Below, in pieces: positions 1-7,580 of a stretch of DNA of 24,513 bases. The notes beneath the pieces are model-generated. The model was not told the DNA's origin. It made no database searches and worked only from the letters and a program-made list of their open reading frames with translations. Both the position numbers and the translations under genes were made by a program. Each line of letters begins with the position of its first letter. The stretch's first letter is position 1. This DNA is from Deinococcus sp. (GTDB lineage: Bacteria; Deinococcota; Deinococci; Deinococcales; Deinococcaceae), in assembly GCF_025362455.1 (NCBI RefSeq), contig NZ_JANYGJ010000041.1:1-24513 (forward strand). The letters run 5' to 3'.

Positions 1-74
1 TCGCCGTGCTCCGGCCAGGGCACGGTGCGTTCGGCATTGGGCGGGAAGAGGGTATCGAGCCAGTTGTGCGTCAT
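1..74 (-). CDS. Unknown protein, N-terminal fragment (runs off left edge)
   Basis: Only the first 24 codons are inside the window, beginning MTHNWLDTLFPPNAERTVPW. The ATG at 74-72 overlaps the TGA stop (73-71) of the upstream 222-residue ORF as ATGA, and a good Shine-Dalgarno sequence (GGAGGA) lies three bases before it. Overlap and spacing make it the sixth gene of the NAD/ADP-ribose operon that starts at 4819. I do not recognise the product from this fragment and assign no function. Confidence 0.7.
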   Translation of the reverse strand, partial: MTHNWLDTLFPPNAERTVPWPEHG

Positions 75-739
75 GATTCCTCCGGCCCCACACGGCTGAG
101 GGACGCGACCTGCCGGGCTAGGGCAGTGAGTTTCCATGCGAAACCTGATCCGGAGTCATGCGGAGTACTGGTCCACTTCCCATCCCGGTCCGTCAAATTT
201 TCCTTCGAAAACAGCCCAAGCTGTTGCAAACCCAGTAAAGCAGCAACAAATTCTTGTCGAGTAAGCCCGGCGACGGACACGGTACTGTCGTTCGGAATTA
301 AATCCTGATACGGATCTATCGGATCAAGAATCTGAAAATACTCAACGAACACTCTTAGTTCTCTATCCGATATCCCCTCAATTATTCGCATAGTTTGAGA
401 CTTGTCCAGAGCAGGGCGTGGGAAACTCAAAGAACACCCAGCCAATGCGCGAGCAATGAATCTCAACTTGTCATCCGTCTCGGCAATTTCCGCCGCTCGC
501 AGCGCCTGCATCACATTGGCTGCGAACGCTTCCGACTTGACATATTCCCTGTCCAGAATGAGCTTCCCGGCCTCCACCTTCTGATTCAGCAAGGCGACCT
601 CGTACTTCAGCGCCTGTTCAAATTGCTCGATTTTTCGCTGACTGGCAGCAATGTAAGCTCCCTGAAGCAAAGTCACCGGAATGTTGACGCCTGGAATAGT
701 CGACAAGATCGGTAGAAATCGTTCCAACTGCTGGCTCAC
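71..739 (-). CDS. Hypothetical protein, 222 aa, in NAD operon
   Basis: This is an uncharacterised, probably cytosolic protein: I see no signal peptide and no clear membrane span. The first ~35 residues are fairly hydrophobic (LPILSTIPGVNIPVTLLQGAYIAA), followed by a charged, probably helical, possibly coiled-coil stretch at about residues 34-75. The second half looks like a compact alpha-helical domain. The start is the GTG at 739-737, overlapping the nadV stop as GTGA, so translation is probably coupled to nadV. Its stop overlaps the next ATG in the same way. The base composition is visibly more AT-rich than in nadV, which may mean later acquisition. I do not recognise a family. Its position suggests a role linked to NAD or ADP-ribose, but that is inference. 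Confidence 0.75.
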   Translation of the reverse strand: MSQQLERFLPILSTIPGVNIPVTLLQGAYIAASQRKIEQFEQALKYEVALLNQKVEAGKLILDREYVKSEAFAANVMQALRAAEIAETDDKLRFIARALAGCSLSFPRPALDKSQTMRIIEGISDRELRVFVEYFQILDPIDPYQDLIPNDSTVSVAGLTRQEFVAALLGLQQLGLFSKENLTDRDGKWTSTPHDSGSGFAWKLTALARQVASLSRVGPEES

Positions 740-2163
740 GCCCGCCCCCGCACCACGTCCAGCGTCTCATCCACCAGCACTTCCCCGTTCCGGTACACCA
801 CGCGCATCACTGAACCTGGGTACTCGGTGGCGAAGGTCTGATACTGCCTGGTCACGAAGCGTCCGTTTTCCATCACCAGGTCGAGCACGCCGTCTTTGCT
901 GCGCTTGCCGGGGTCGGTCACCGGGTCTTTGTAGATGGGCTGGAAGTATTCGCCCCCGCTCCCATCAACACTTGGCCCGGTAATCAGCGCGGCGCTGGCT
1001 TTGTAGGCGAAACGCTGGGTGTCGCGGTCCACCTTTTGCAGCAGCGCTCCGCCCATGCCGAAGGCGACGTTTTCGGTGGAAAACCCGTCCACGATCAGGT
1101 TTTGCAAGATCTCACGGATCGAGTTCTCGTCTACCCCGTCGCCCTGGATGACCCGCACCGAATCGAGGACCAGATAGCCTTTGCTGTTGGTGGTGGTGCC
1201 GAACTTGGCGGCCAGGGCACGCACGGCCAGGCGGACCATCGCCGCCGGGTCGCCGCTGTCGGGCCGCACGACCAATGTGGCGCCGCTGGCCTTGACCAGT
1301 TCGCGCAGGGTCTCGCCCCAGTGGACGTTGATGGCGTACTTGAGGTCGTAGCTGTCGCTCACCACCGCGAAAGTTTTAGTCGAGAATGGCCCGCCTGGCT
1401 TGCCGAACATCTGGACCATGTTGCGGTAGGCGTCCACTTCGTGCTCCTTGCCCCAACTGGTGATGGTGCTGTGCTCGGCGGCGGGGATGCTGTAGGCGGC
1501 GATGTCGGCTCCGTAGTAGTTGCGAGCGGTCCGCAAGGCTTCCAGGGTGTCAGAGCCCTGAAAGTTGATCAGGTGCGCCAGCCCGCCCAGGCCCGCGCTC
1601 TCGCGGCTCGATACGCCCCGCGAGCCGAAGTCGTGCAGCTTGAACGGCAGCTCGGCGTCCGGGTCGTCGCAGGTTTTCTCCAGGGCCTCGCGCAGAATCT
1701 GCTTGAGGTAGTAGCTCTGGGTGGCGACTGTGGTTGTATACCAGACACGCATAAGAGCCGTTTCGAACCAGCCGGGCAGCCACGGCACGGCGGGATCGGT
1801 GTTGGTGACGGTCATCAGCGCGTTGTGGACGGGAATGAGCATGCCTTCCGGCACGGCCCGGATTTCGAGCGGAAGTTTGCCGCCGTGGGCGTTTACGATG
1901 TGCATCCAGCCGTCATAGGGGAACGGCTCGCCGTGCGCGGTGATGAGGGTGCGGGCTTCCTCGACCATCTCAGCGGTGACGCGAACGCTCAGGTAGCGCT
2001 TGAGCAGGTACTGGAGGCCGAAAAAGCGGGTAGCCGGGAAGCGCCCGCCCCGCGATTCCAGGTAAGAAAACAGCCGCGTGGTGCCGGGCGGGTACTGGAG
2101 AAAGTGGCTGGACTTGTAGCTGTCGGTATCGAGGATGATGTTGTTGTCGGCGAGTAGGGTCAT
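736..2163 (-). CDS. nadV: Nicotinamide phosphoribosyltransferase (NadV/NAMPT)
   Basis: NAMPT makes NMN and pyrophosphate from nicotinamide and PRPP, the committed step of two-step NAD salvage in the cytosol. The 475-residue length is normal for the family. Family motifs are present along the whole chain: DTDSYKSSHFLQYP at the N-terminus, the FGSRGVSS loop near residue 180, FQGSDT near 203, the active-site histidine in AAEHST (about His231, equivalent to human His247), the VVSDSYD stretch near 268, and the phosphate-binding VVRPDSGDP near 300. The ATG at 2163 has an AGGAG Shine-Dalgarno sequence ten bases upstream. It lies 29 bp after the phosphatase gene and downstream of nadM in the same operon, so the product NMN would feed directly into NadM. 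The assignment is very secure. Confidence 0.96.
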   Translation of the reverse strand: MTLLADNNIILDTDSYKSSHFLQYPPGTTRLFSYLESRGGRFPATRFFGLQYLLKRYLSVRVTAEMVEEARTLITAHGEPFPYDGWMHIVNAHGGKLPLEIRAVPEGMLIPVHNALMTVTNTDPAVPWLPGWFETALMRVWYTTTVATQSYYLKQILREALEKTCDDPDAELPFKLHDFGSRGVSSRESAGLGGLAHLINFQGSDTLEALRTARNYYGADIAAYSIPAAEHSTITSWGKEHEVDAYRNMVQMFGKPGGPFSTKTFAVVSDSYDLKYAINVHWGETLRELVKASGATLVVRPDSGDPAAMVRLAVRALAAKFGTTTNSKGYLVLDSVRVIQGDGVDENSIREILQNLIVDGFSTENVAFGMGGALLQKVDRDTQRFAYKASAALITGPSVDGSGGEYFQPIYKDPVTDPGKRSKDGVLDLVMENGRFVTRQYQTFATEYPGSVMRVVYRNGEVLVDETLDVVRGRA

Positions 2164-2192
2164 GGCGGCGCTCCTTGTGGATAAAGGGGAGG

Positions 2193-2744
2193 TCAGCGGT
2201 AAAGGTAGTTGTAGAAGCTGCGGACGAACTGCGGCTGTGCGGCCTCAATGGCTTCGTGGCGACACCGCCGCGTGAGGGTGATGGCGTCCTCGGCGTTCAT
2301 CCCCCCATAGATCAGCAGGCAGGCCGCCAGCGTTCCCGAACGGCCTTTCCCGCCCAGGCAATGCACCACGACGGTTTTGCCGCTGGTCAGCTCGGCGTGC
2401 AGTTCGGACACCAGTTCAGAGAACGCCTGAATGTCGCTGGGCACCTTCACATCCACAATCGGGAAGCGGCGCACCGCCAGGCCCAGACGCTCAGCTTCGG
2501 CGTCGTAGTCGGCCATGCCGTAGCGCAGGCCTTCCGGCAGCTCCATCAGGTTGACGAGGAGGTCCACGCCCGCCGTTTTCAGCGCCGCAAAATCGGCGCT
2601 CAGGTCGCGCTCGTGGCGGTAGCCGGACTGCATCGACTCGCCTTTCTTGCCCGGCGCGATGGTCAGGCCCAGGCGCCCGCTCCAGTCGGCGGGCTCGATC
2701 ACGTCAAAGCGGATGGGATTGCTGATGCTGGTCTGGATGTTCAT
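2193..2744 (-). CDS. Dual-specificity/CDKN3-like phosphatase
   Basis: A 183-residue cysteine phosphatase of the protein-tyrosine/dual-specificity superfamily. The signature CX5R loop is clear: VVHCLGGKGRSG, with catalytic Cys129 and Arg135. A candidate general acid is Asp98 in IVDVKVPS, placed about 30 residues before the loop as in CDKN3-type enzymes. The start ATG overlaps the stop of the ADP-ribosylglycohydrolase gene as ATGA, and nadV follows 29 bp later. Family knowledge supports phosphoester hydrolysis through a phosphocysteine intermediate. The substrate is unknown. Because every named neighbour works on NAD, NMN or ADP-ribose, a phosphorylated nucleotide or ADP-ribose derivative is as plausible as a phosphoprotein, but that is inference. 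Confidence 0.88.
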   Translation of the reverse strand: MNIQTSISNPIRFDVIEPADWSGRLGLTIAPGKKGESMQSGYRHERDLSADFAALKTAGVDLLVNLMELPEGLRYGMADYDAEAERLGLAVRRFPIVDVKVPSDIQAFSELVSELHAELTSGKTVVVHCLGGKGRSGTLAACLLIYGGMNAEDAITLTRRCRHEAIEAAQPQFVRSFYNYLYR

Positions 2745-3754
2745 ACGTTCACCGCCTGGCCCATACGGGCGAGTCCTTCAGCACAGTCGCGCAGCTCATC
2801 GCCGTACTCGATCTGGCCCAGCCACTTATCCGGAAAGGCGCTCAGGCCCAGGTGGGCACCGGCAAACGCCCCGGCCAGGCAGGCCAGCGAGTCGCTGTCG
2901 CCGCTCGTGACGGCAGCGCGGCGCAGGGCCTCTACAGGATCATCCGGCGTCAGCAGGAAGCACAGCAGGCCGGTGGCAAAGGCTTCCTCGGCAATCCAGC
3001 CTTCCCCGGTGAAGTCGCAGGGATCAGCGTCTTCGGGAATGCCGGTTGCGGCGCGTTCCAGACCGGCCAGCACGCCCAGGCACTCATCCCAGCCGAAGCG
3101 TATGTACGCTTCCGGGCTGGCGTAGCCTGCCGCTCGCCACAGCTCGCCCAGCCAGCCCTCACGGTAGACGCTGCGCTGGGCGCGGGCGTAGCGGGTCAGC
3201 GCGGCGGGCAAGTCGGCAGGCGCGGCGCCACTGAGCAGCAGCCAGATAGCCTCGGCGGTCAGATCGCTGGCGGCCAGGGCGGTGGGATGGCCGTGCGTCA
3301 GCGCCGCCTGGAACTGGGCGTACCCGGCGCGGGCGTCGGCGTCAGGAATAATTCCTGCCGCTTGCACCCGCATGTTGGCGCCGCAGCCTTTGCTGGCGTG
3401 GATGGTGGCGGCCTGCCATCTGCCGCCGCGTTCCAGGTTGCGGCAGGCGCTCAGGCAGGTATTGCCGGGGGCGCGGGTGTTCTCCGGGTCGTGGAGCCAC
3501 TTCACGAACTCGCGGCGCAGCGGACCTTCACTGGCCTGGGCATTCAGCTCCGGCGTGTCCAAGAGGGCACGGGCGACGGCGAGCATCATCTGGGTGTCGT
3601 CGGTGACGCGGCCTGTGTGAATGGTCGTCGGGCCATTCGGCGGAAACTGAAGGCGGATGCGGTCCAGGTCGCGGGTGAATTCGGTGGGCGCGGCCAGGGC
3701 GTCGCCGTAGGCCGAGCCGTAGAGGATGCCCGATATTTTGTCCAGTTCGTTCAT
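2741..3754 (-). CDS. ADP-ribosylglycohydrolase (DraG/ARH family)
   Basis: This 337-residue protein belongs to the ADP-ribosylglycohydrolase fold family, which removes ADP-ribose from proteins or small molecules using a two-metal centre. The metal-binding motifs are intact: GRVTDDTQ at about residues 48-55 and SGDSDSLACLAGAFAGA near 284-300, with the expected aspartates and the following Ser. The N-terminal GILYGSAYGDALAAPTEF matches the family start. A Shine-Dalgarno-like GAGAGG precedes the ATG at 3754. It sits 12 bp after nadM and overlaps the phosphatase start as ATGA. The product ADP-ribose could be taken up by the Nudix domain encoded by the preceding gene. The substrate (protein, DNA or free nucleotide) cannot be told from sequence alone. 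Confidence 0.93.
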   Translation of the reverse strand: MNELDKISGILYGSAYGDALAAPTEFTRDLDRIRLQFPPNGPTTIHTGRVTDDTQMMLAVARALLDTPELNAQASEGPLRREFVKWLHDPENTRAPGNTCLSACRNLERGGRWQAATIHASKGCGANMRVQAAGIIPDADARAGYAQFQAALTHGHPTALAASDLTAEAIWLLLSGAAPADLPAALTRYARAQRSVYREGWLGELWRAAGYASPEAYIRFGWDECLGVLAGLERAATGIPEDADPCDFTGEGWIAEEAFATGLLCFLLTPDDPVEALRRAAVTSGDSDSLACLAGAFAGAHLGLSAFPDKWLGQIEYGDELRDCAEGLARMGQAVNV

Positions 3755-3766
3755 TTCAACCTCTCA

Positions 3767-4819
3767 TCACCCGCGCATCACGAAGTGCTCGATGATGGCG
3801 TGGTGGTCCTCGAAGAACTGCTCCGGCTGGGCCAGGGCCTCGCTGAGCGGCGTCCACAGCGCCTCGGCGGCGTCGGTGCCGGGCCGCAATATGGGCAACT
3901 GCCCTATACCGAGGTCGAACTGGAAGGCGTGGGTGATGGTGCGTCCGCGCAGGGAGCGGTCCGGATAGTCGAAGACCGCCTGCGAGCGCAGATACGTGCT
4001 CAGGTCGCCGGTCTGGAGGCCGGTTTCCTCCACCACCTCGCGGATGCAGGAGGCCAGCAGCGTTTGCGCGACGTTCAGGAAGCCGCCCGGCATGGCCAGG
4101 CGCCCGCGCCCCAGCTCGGAGCCGCGCCGCACCAGCAGCACATGCCCGCTGCGGATAATCACGGCGTCGGTGGTCACGAAGACCGCCGGATACGGCGACC
4201 CGGCCCAGGCGGCGCGGTAGTCCTGCACGTACTGATATTCGTCTGTGAGGGCGGCAAAGTCGGGCGTGCGGGCAAACGCCTCCAGAAAGCGCCAGACGGC
4301 GGGCGGCACCATCTGCCGGACCCGCTCCAGCTCGCCCCCGAAGTAGGCGCGGCGAACTGCCGTGGCGCTGAGCGAACTGACTACATGCGTCGGCAGGAAT
4401 TCCCAGGCTGGAAAGGAGCGCAGGTAGTAACTGCTTTCGTCCTTGAGGTGCCCGATCAGGGCGATGTCGCCGCTGCCGTGCGTGTGGGCCGCCACGCCGC
4501 GCTGGACCTCGGAAAGCCACAGCGACTCGTTGTAGAAGTAGTCGCGCACATGCACGAACAGCAGGCGGCTGGCTTTGATTCCGGCGTCTAGCAGCAGATC
4601 GAGAATAAGTTGCTGGCGCTCGTCGGCGGTAAAGGGGTTTTTGATGTTGCGGGCCGCCCGCGCCGAGCCGATCACCACGATCAGCTTCTGCACCTGCCCC
4701 AGAGCCTCCGTCATCACCTCCAGGTGCGCGGCGTGCGGCGGCTCGAAGCGCCCGATGTAGACGCCGAAGGTGCGCTTGCGGGCGCGGACCGGTATGGGAG
4801 GGAGAGGTGGCTCAGTCAT
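3767..4819 (-). CDS. nadM: Bifunctional NMN adenylyltransferase / Nudix hydrolase
   Basis: A 350-residue fusion with two domains. The N-terminal nucleotidyltransferase (about residues 15-185) has GRFEPPHAAH at 23-32, the adenylyltransferase (H/T)XXH signature, and SLSATAVRR at 149-157, equivalent to the ISxTxxR phosphate-binding motif. It should convert NMN and ATP to NAD. The C-terminal Nudix domain (about 205-350) has GGFLNVAQ...REVVEETGL at 245-268; related fusions hydrolyse ADP-ribose to AMP and ribose 5-phosphate. The first Glu of the Nudix box is Gln252, while the REVVEE metal-binding core is intact. This is the first gene of the operon. The ATG at 4819 has no clear ribosome-binding site, and a TAGTTT -10 box lies seven bases upstream, suggesting a leaderless message. 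Confidence 0.94.
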   Translation of the reverse strand: MTEPPLPPIPVRARKRTFGVYIGRFEPPHAAHLEVMTEALGQVQKLIVVIGSARAARNIKNPFTADERQQLILDLLLDAGIKASRLLFVHVRDYFYNESLWLSEVQRGVAAHTHGSGDIALIGHLKDESSYYLRSFPAWEFLPTHVVSSLSATAVRRAYFGGELERVRQMVPPAVWRFLEAFARTPDFAALTDEYQYVQDYRAAWAGSPYPAVFVTTDAVIIRSGHVLLVRRGSELGRGRLAMPGGFLNVAQTLLASCIREVVEETGLQTGDLSTYLRSQAVFDYPDRSLRGRTITHAFQFDLGIGQLPILRPGTDAAEALWTPLSEALAQPEQFFEDHHAIIEHFVMRG

Positions 4820-4826
4820 GTCTCAT

Positions 4827-4832
4827 AAACTA
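4827..4832 (-). promoter_or_regulatory. -10 box of the NAD operon, leaderless type
   Basis: On the minus strand TAGTTT fits TANNNT and is followed by exactly seven bases (ATGAGAC) and then the nadM ATG. No Shine-Dalgarno sequence is present, which fits a leaderless transcript. I see no convincing -35 hexamer at 16-18 bp; the space upstream is occupied by a palindrome. Confidence 0.55.
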
Positions 4833-4833
4833 C

Positions 4834-4849
4834 TCTAATGATTATTAGA
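4834..4849. promoter_or_regulatory. Candidate operator palindrome at NAD operon promoter
   Basis: The inverted repeat TCTAAT-GATT-ATTAGA (six-base arms, four-base centre) stands out as AT-rich in a GC-rich region. Scattered further matches extend outward. It ends one base upstream of the predicted -10 box of nadM, so a bound protein would block RNA polymerase. Regulators of NAD salvage such as NrtR or NiaR bind palindromes at comparable places, but I cannot match this one to a known consensus. It lies in the divergent gap to the transporter gene, about 75 bp from that gene's own -10 box. Confidence 0.5.
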
Positions 4850-4925
4850 ATGGTGAGTCGTTCAGGCCAGGTTCATCCCTCCACCGCTGCGCCACCTTGC
4901 TGATCTGCTCATGGCGCCGCCTTGC

Positions 4926-4931
4926 TAAGCT
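4926..4931 (+). promoter_or_regulatory. -10 box of MFS transporter gene, leaderless type
   Basis: TAAGCT fits TANNNT and ends six bases before the ATG at 4938. The six bases ACCCGG leave no room for a ribosome-binding site at normal spacing, so a leaderless message is likely. No good -35 box was found. Confidence 0.45.
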
Positions 4932-4937
4932 ACCCGG

Positions 4938-6191
4938 ATGCGAAGGCCCACACTGCACAGGCCACAAGCCGCCCTGATCTTTATCCTCATCACCGCGCTG
5001 ATCGACATCATGGGCATCGGGCTGATTATTCCGGTGCTGCCGAAGCTGGTCAAACAGTTGGCCGGGTCGGCGGTGGAGGGTGCGCGCTACATCGGCATCT
5101 TCTCGGCGGTGTACGGCGCCATGCAGTTCGTCTTCGCGCCGGTCCTGGGGCGGCTTTCAGACCGCTACGGACGCAGGCCGCTGCTGCTGCTTAGCCTGCT
5201 GGGCATCGGGCTGGATTATATTCTGCTGGCGCTGGCGCCCAGCCTGGCCTGGCTGTTCGTGGGCCGCGTGCTGGCGGGCATTGCGGGATCGAGCCTGACC
5301 GTCGCCAACGCCTACATCGCCGACGTGTCCGCGCCGGAAGACCGGGCCAAGAATTTCGGGCTGCTGGGCGCCACCTTCGGGGTGGGTTTTATTCTGGGGC
5401 CAGCGCTGGGCGGGCTGCTGGGCGAATACGGGCTGAGATTGCCGTTCGTCTTCGCCGCCGGGCTCTCGCTGCTCAACTTTCTGTACGGCCTGTTCGTGCT
5501 GCCCGAATCGCTGCCCAGGGAATTGCGCGGCGCCCGGCTGAACCGGAATGATCTCAATCCCTTCAAGCCGCTCTCGGCGCTCTCGGCCTACCCGATTGTC
5601 GGACAACTGGCCGGGGCGTTTTTGCTGCTGAACCTGGCCGGGCAGGTCATCTTCTCGACCTGGGTGCTCTACACCGAGGGCGTGCTGAACTGGACGCCAG
5701 GGCAAAACGGCCTGGCGCTGGCCACCTTCGGTTTGCTGACCGCCATCGTGCAGGGCGGCCTGATCGGCTGGGCGGTGAGGGTGCTGGGCGAGCGGCGGGC
5801 CATCATGTTCGGGCTGGTGATGGGCGTGCTGGAAATGCTGCTCCTGGCCTTCTCGCGCACCTCGCTGCTGATGTACGTCTCGCTGGTGGCAGGCGCCCTG
5901 GGCGGGCTGGCCGGTCCGGCGCTCCAGGGGCTCATCAGCCGCCAGGTCTCCGAGTCCAAGCAGGGCCGTGTCCAGGGCGCCCTGACGGCGCTGGGTAGCG
6001 TGGTAGGCGTGGTGGGGCCGTTGATAGCGACCTACGTCTTCGCCTCCTTCAACGGCGGCGGCGCGGCCATCCAGTTTCCCGGCGCCGCCTTCCTGATGGG
6101 CGCCCTGTCCTCGGCGCTGGGCACGCTGATTGCCTGGACGGTGCTGCGGCGCATTCCCGGCACGGGCAAACCGGGGGCCGTCAGCGCTTGA
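4938..6191 (+). CDS. MFS transporter, DHA1/TetA-like drug efflux type
   Basis: A 417-residue inner-membrane protein with the alternating hydrophobic segments of a 12-helix major facilitator. TetA-like motifs are in order: LIDIMGIGLIIPVLPKL in helix 1, the cytoplasmic loop GRLSDRYGRRPLLL between helices 2 and 3, GRVLAGIAGSSLTVANAYIAD in helix 4, and GVGFILGPALGG in helix 5. Known relatives are proton antiporters exporting tetracycline or other small compounds; the substrate here is unknown. The ATG at 4938 is preceded by a leaderless-type promoter. The TGA overlaps the TTG start of the signal peptidase gene, so the two are probably co-translated, though no functional link is obvious. Confidence 0.92.
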   Translation: MRRPTLHRPQAALIFILITALIDIMGIGLIIPVLPKLVKQLAGSAVEGARYIGIFSAVYGAMQFVFAPVLGRLSDRYGRRPLLLLSLLGIGLDYILLALAPSLAWLFVGRVLAGIAGSSLTVANAYIADVSAPEDRAKNFGLLGATFGVGFILGPALGGLLGEYGLRLPFVFAAGLSLLNFLYGLFVLPESLPRELRGARLNRNDLNPFKPLSALSAYPIVGQLAGAFLLLNLAGQVIFSTWVLYTEGVLNWTPGQNGLALATFGLLTAIVQGGLIGWAVRVLGERRAIMFGLVMGVLEMLLLAFSRTSLLMYVSLVAGALGGLAGPALQGLISRQVSESKQGRVQGALTALGSVVGVVGPLIATYVFASFNGGGAAIQFPGAAFLMGALSSALGTLIAWTVLRRIPGTGKPGAVSA

Positions 6192-6835
6192 AGCCGCCCC
6201 TGGGGCCGCGCATCTTACAGCGCGTCTGGCGCGAGATCATGCTGCCGCTGGCGCTGCTGTGGCTGGTGTCCACCTTCGGCCTGACCATCGCCCGCGTGGA
6301 CGGCAACAGCATGAATCCCAGCTTGCATAGTGGGGCAGTGATGCTGTTGCTGAAATTCCCTCGCTGGGGGCACGCCTGGCGGCTGACGCCTCTCCCCTAC
6401 CGGCGCGGCGATATCGTGATTTTCAAAGCGCCCCCAGACAGTGAATATGCCTGGGAAACCCTGAGTTTCGGCGGGCTCTACAGCCTGCGCCACCGGCCCT
6501 ACAACATCAAACGGGTGGTCGGGCTGCCGGGCGACGTGGTGGAGATCAGAAACGGGCTGCTGCGGGTGAACGGTGAGCGGGTGGTCGAGCCCTACGCCAG
6601 CGGCGCGGCGGCGCAGGACGAGGCGCCAGTGCGGGTGCCACCTTCGAGCGTCTACGTGCTGGGCGACAACCGCCTCCTGGCCGAGAGCGTGGACTCGCGC
6701 TTCTACGGCGCCGTCAGCGTGCGGGATGTGGCGGGCACGGCAGATGTGCGGCTTTGGCCGTGGGGACACGGAGACGCTGCACACCATCCCTTCAATGCTG
6801 ACAAACACTTTGCTGACAAACACCTTCTTTTCTAG
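6188..6835 (+). CDS. lepB: Signal peptidase I
   Basis: Signal peptidase I cuts signal peptides from exported proteins at the outer face of the membrane. One N-terminal membrane span (about residues 18-35) precedes the catalytic Ser41 in VDGNSMNPSL. The general base is Lys108 in YNIKRVVGLPGDVVEI, and the conserved box D/E follows as YVLGDN and SVDSRFYGAV (residues 156-176). At 215 residues it is of ordinary length. The start is the TTG at 6188, overlapping the transporter stop as TTGA; an ATG at 6239 (Met18) is an alternative that would shorten the cytoplasmic tail. The C-terminal tail ends with a duplicated 15-bp unit encoding ADKHF/ADKHL, not seen in the family. Confidence 0.93.
   Translation: MKPPLGPRILQRVWREIMLPLALLWLVSTFGLTIARVDGNSMNPSLHSGAVMLLLKFPRWGHAWRLTPLPYRRGDIVIFKAPPDSEYAWETLSFGGLYSLRHRPYNIKRVVGLPGDVVEIRNGLLRVNGERVVEPYASGAAAQDEAPVRVPPSSVYVLGDNRLLAESVDSRFYGAVSVRDVAGTADVRLWPWGHGDAAHHPFNADKHFADKHLLF
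6797..6826 (+). repeat. 15-bp tandem duplication in lepB 3' end
   Basis: Two copies of a 15-bp unit, differing by one base, encode ADKHF and ADKHL just before the stop codon. The array is in frame and of the same period as repeats in several other genes of this window. Confidence 0.8.
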
Positions 6836-6988
6836 TAAACTTCAGTCACCAGGGTGTGCGCTGAACCGGGAAACCGTTGTGCTCTAGTCCCGCCCACGAG
6901 GGCTTCCACCCAAGTGTGGCCATACCCAAGAGGATTCAGCTTTTTTTGCACCCATGCAGGGCTGCCCACGGGTGGCCCTGTTGCTTGT

Positions 6989-7519
6989 TTACCGGCCTGG
7001 CCTGGTTGTTTTTCCCGCTCGCGTGTTGTGGAGCAGAATTTCAAAGCTTACCGGCTTAGTTTTAGAGCGATTTGCCAGGCGTGATGGATCACGTGGGAGA
7101 GCGCTTTCAACAACCAACCTGAGTTGCTTGCCAACCTTATAGGGTTTGAAATACACCTCATATTCCACACGGGCACCGCTCTCGATCAGCTCAATCGTAA
7201 AGTAGTGGCCGTGTCAGGTGTGGTAGCACTTGCGACCTACCAGTGAGCGCACAAGCTCAGGCAGCCAAAACGATAGGGCATATCGAGTGGGGTCAAATGT
7301 GCGAATGTCTCTGCCAGGGGCTGCCGAATACTGAAATGCAGGGTCATCGTCCGGTTCTGGACTTTCTGTGAAACAGTGGTGACTAAAGTGAACCCACATC
7401 TGATAGACAACCGGCGCCTTATCTACCGTGCCTGACTGTACAAACTCACACTCAAACGGCTCCAGATGGCTCAGGGGGTAGCTGGTCAAACCGAGTTGCA
7501 TATCTGCCCAGCGTGTCAT
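6989..7519 (-). pseudogene. Unknown ~176-aa gene interrupted by in-frame TGA
   Basis: An ATG at 7519 opens a 101-codon frame ending in TGA at 7216-7214. The same frame continues without further stop to a TAA at 6989, and the second part reads like real protein (HGHYFTIEL, then VEYEVYFKPYKVGKQ and ALPRDPSRL). The whole is 177 codons with a single interruption after CYHT. I read this as one gene broken by a point mutation, for example CGA or TGG to TGA. The composition is less GC-rich than the neighbours, as expected for accessory DNA. I do not recognise the family with confidence. Two separate small proteins, or stop readthrough, are less likely alternatives. Confidence 0.6.
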
Positions 7520-7580
7520 TCACTCAACGATACCGGACCAGCAGCTTCAGGGTCGGCGCTGGTCCAGGCAAGCCATACCC

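Noticed and set aside
1036..2157. 373-codon plus-strand open frame over nadV
   Set aside because: It is antisense to NAMPT with all family motifs; no recognisable product.
2852..4591. 579-codon open frame on the plus strand
   Set aside because: It is antisense to two well-supported genes (ADP-ribosylglycohydrolase and NadM-Nudix) and shows only the Gly/Ala/Arg-rich composition typical of GC-rich shadows.
7214..7216. TGA read as selenocysteine
   Set aside because: No SECIS-like hairpin follows, and the residues around it do not match a selenoprotein family; a nonsense mutation is simpler.
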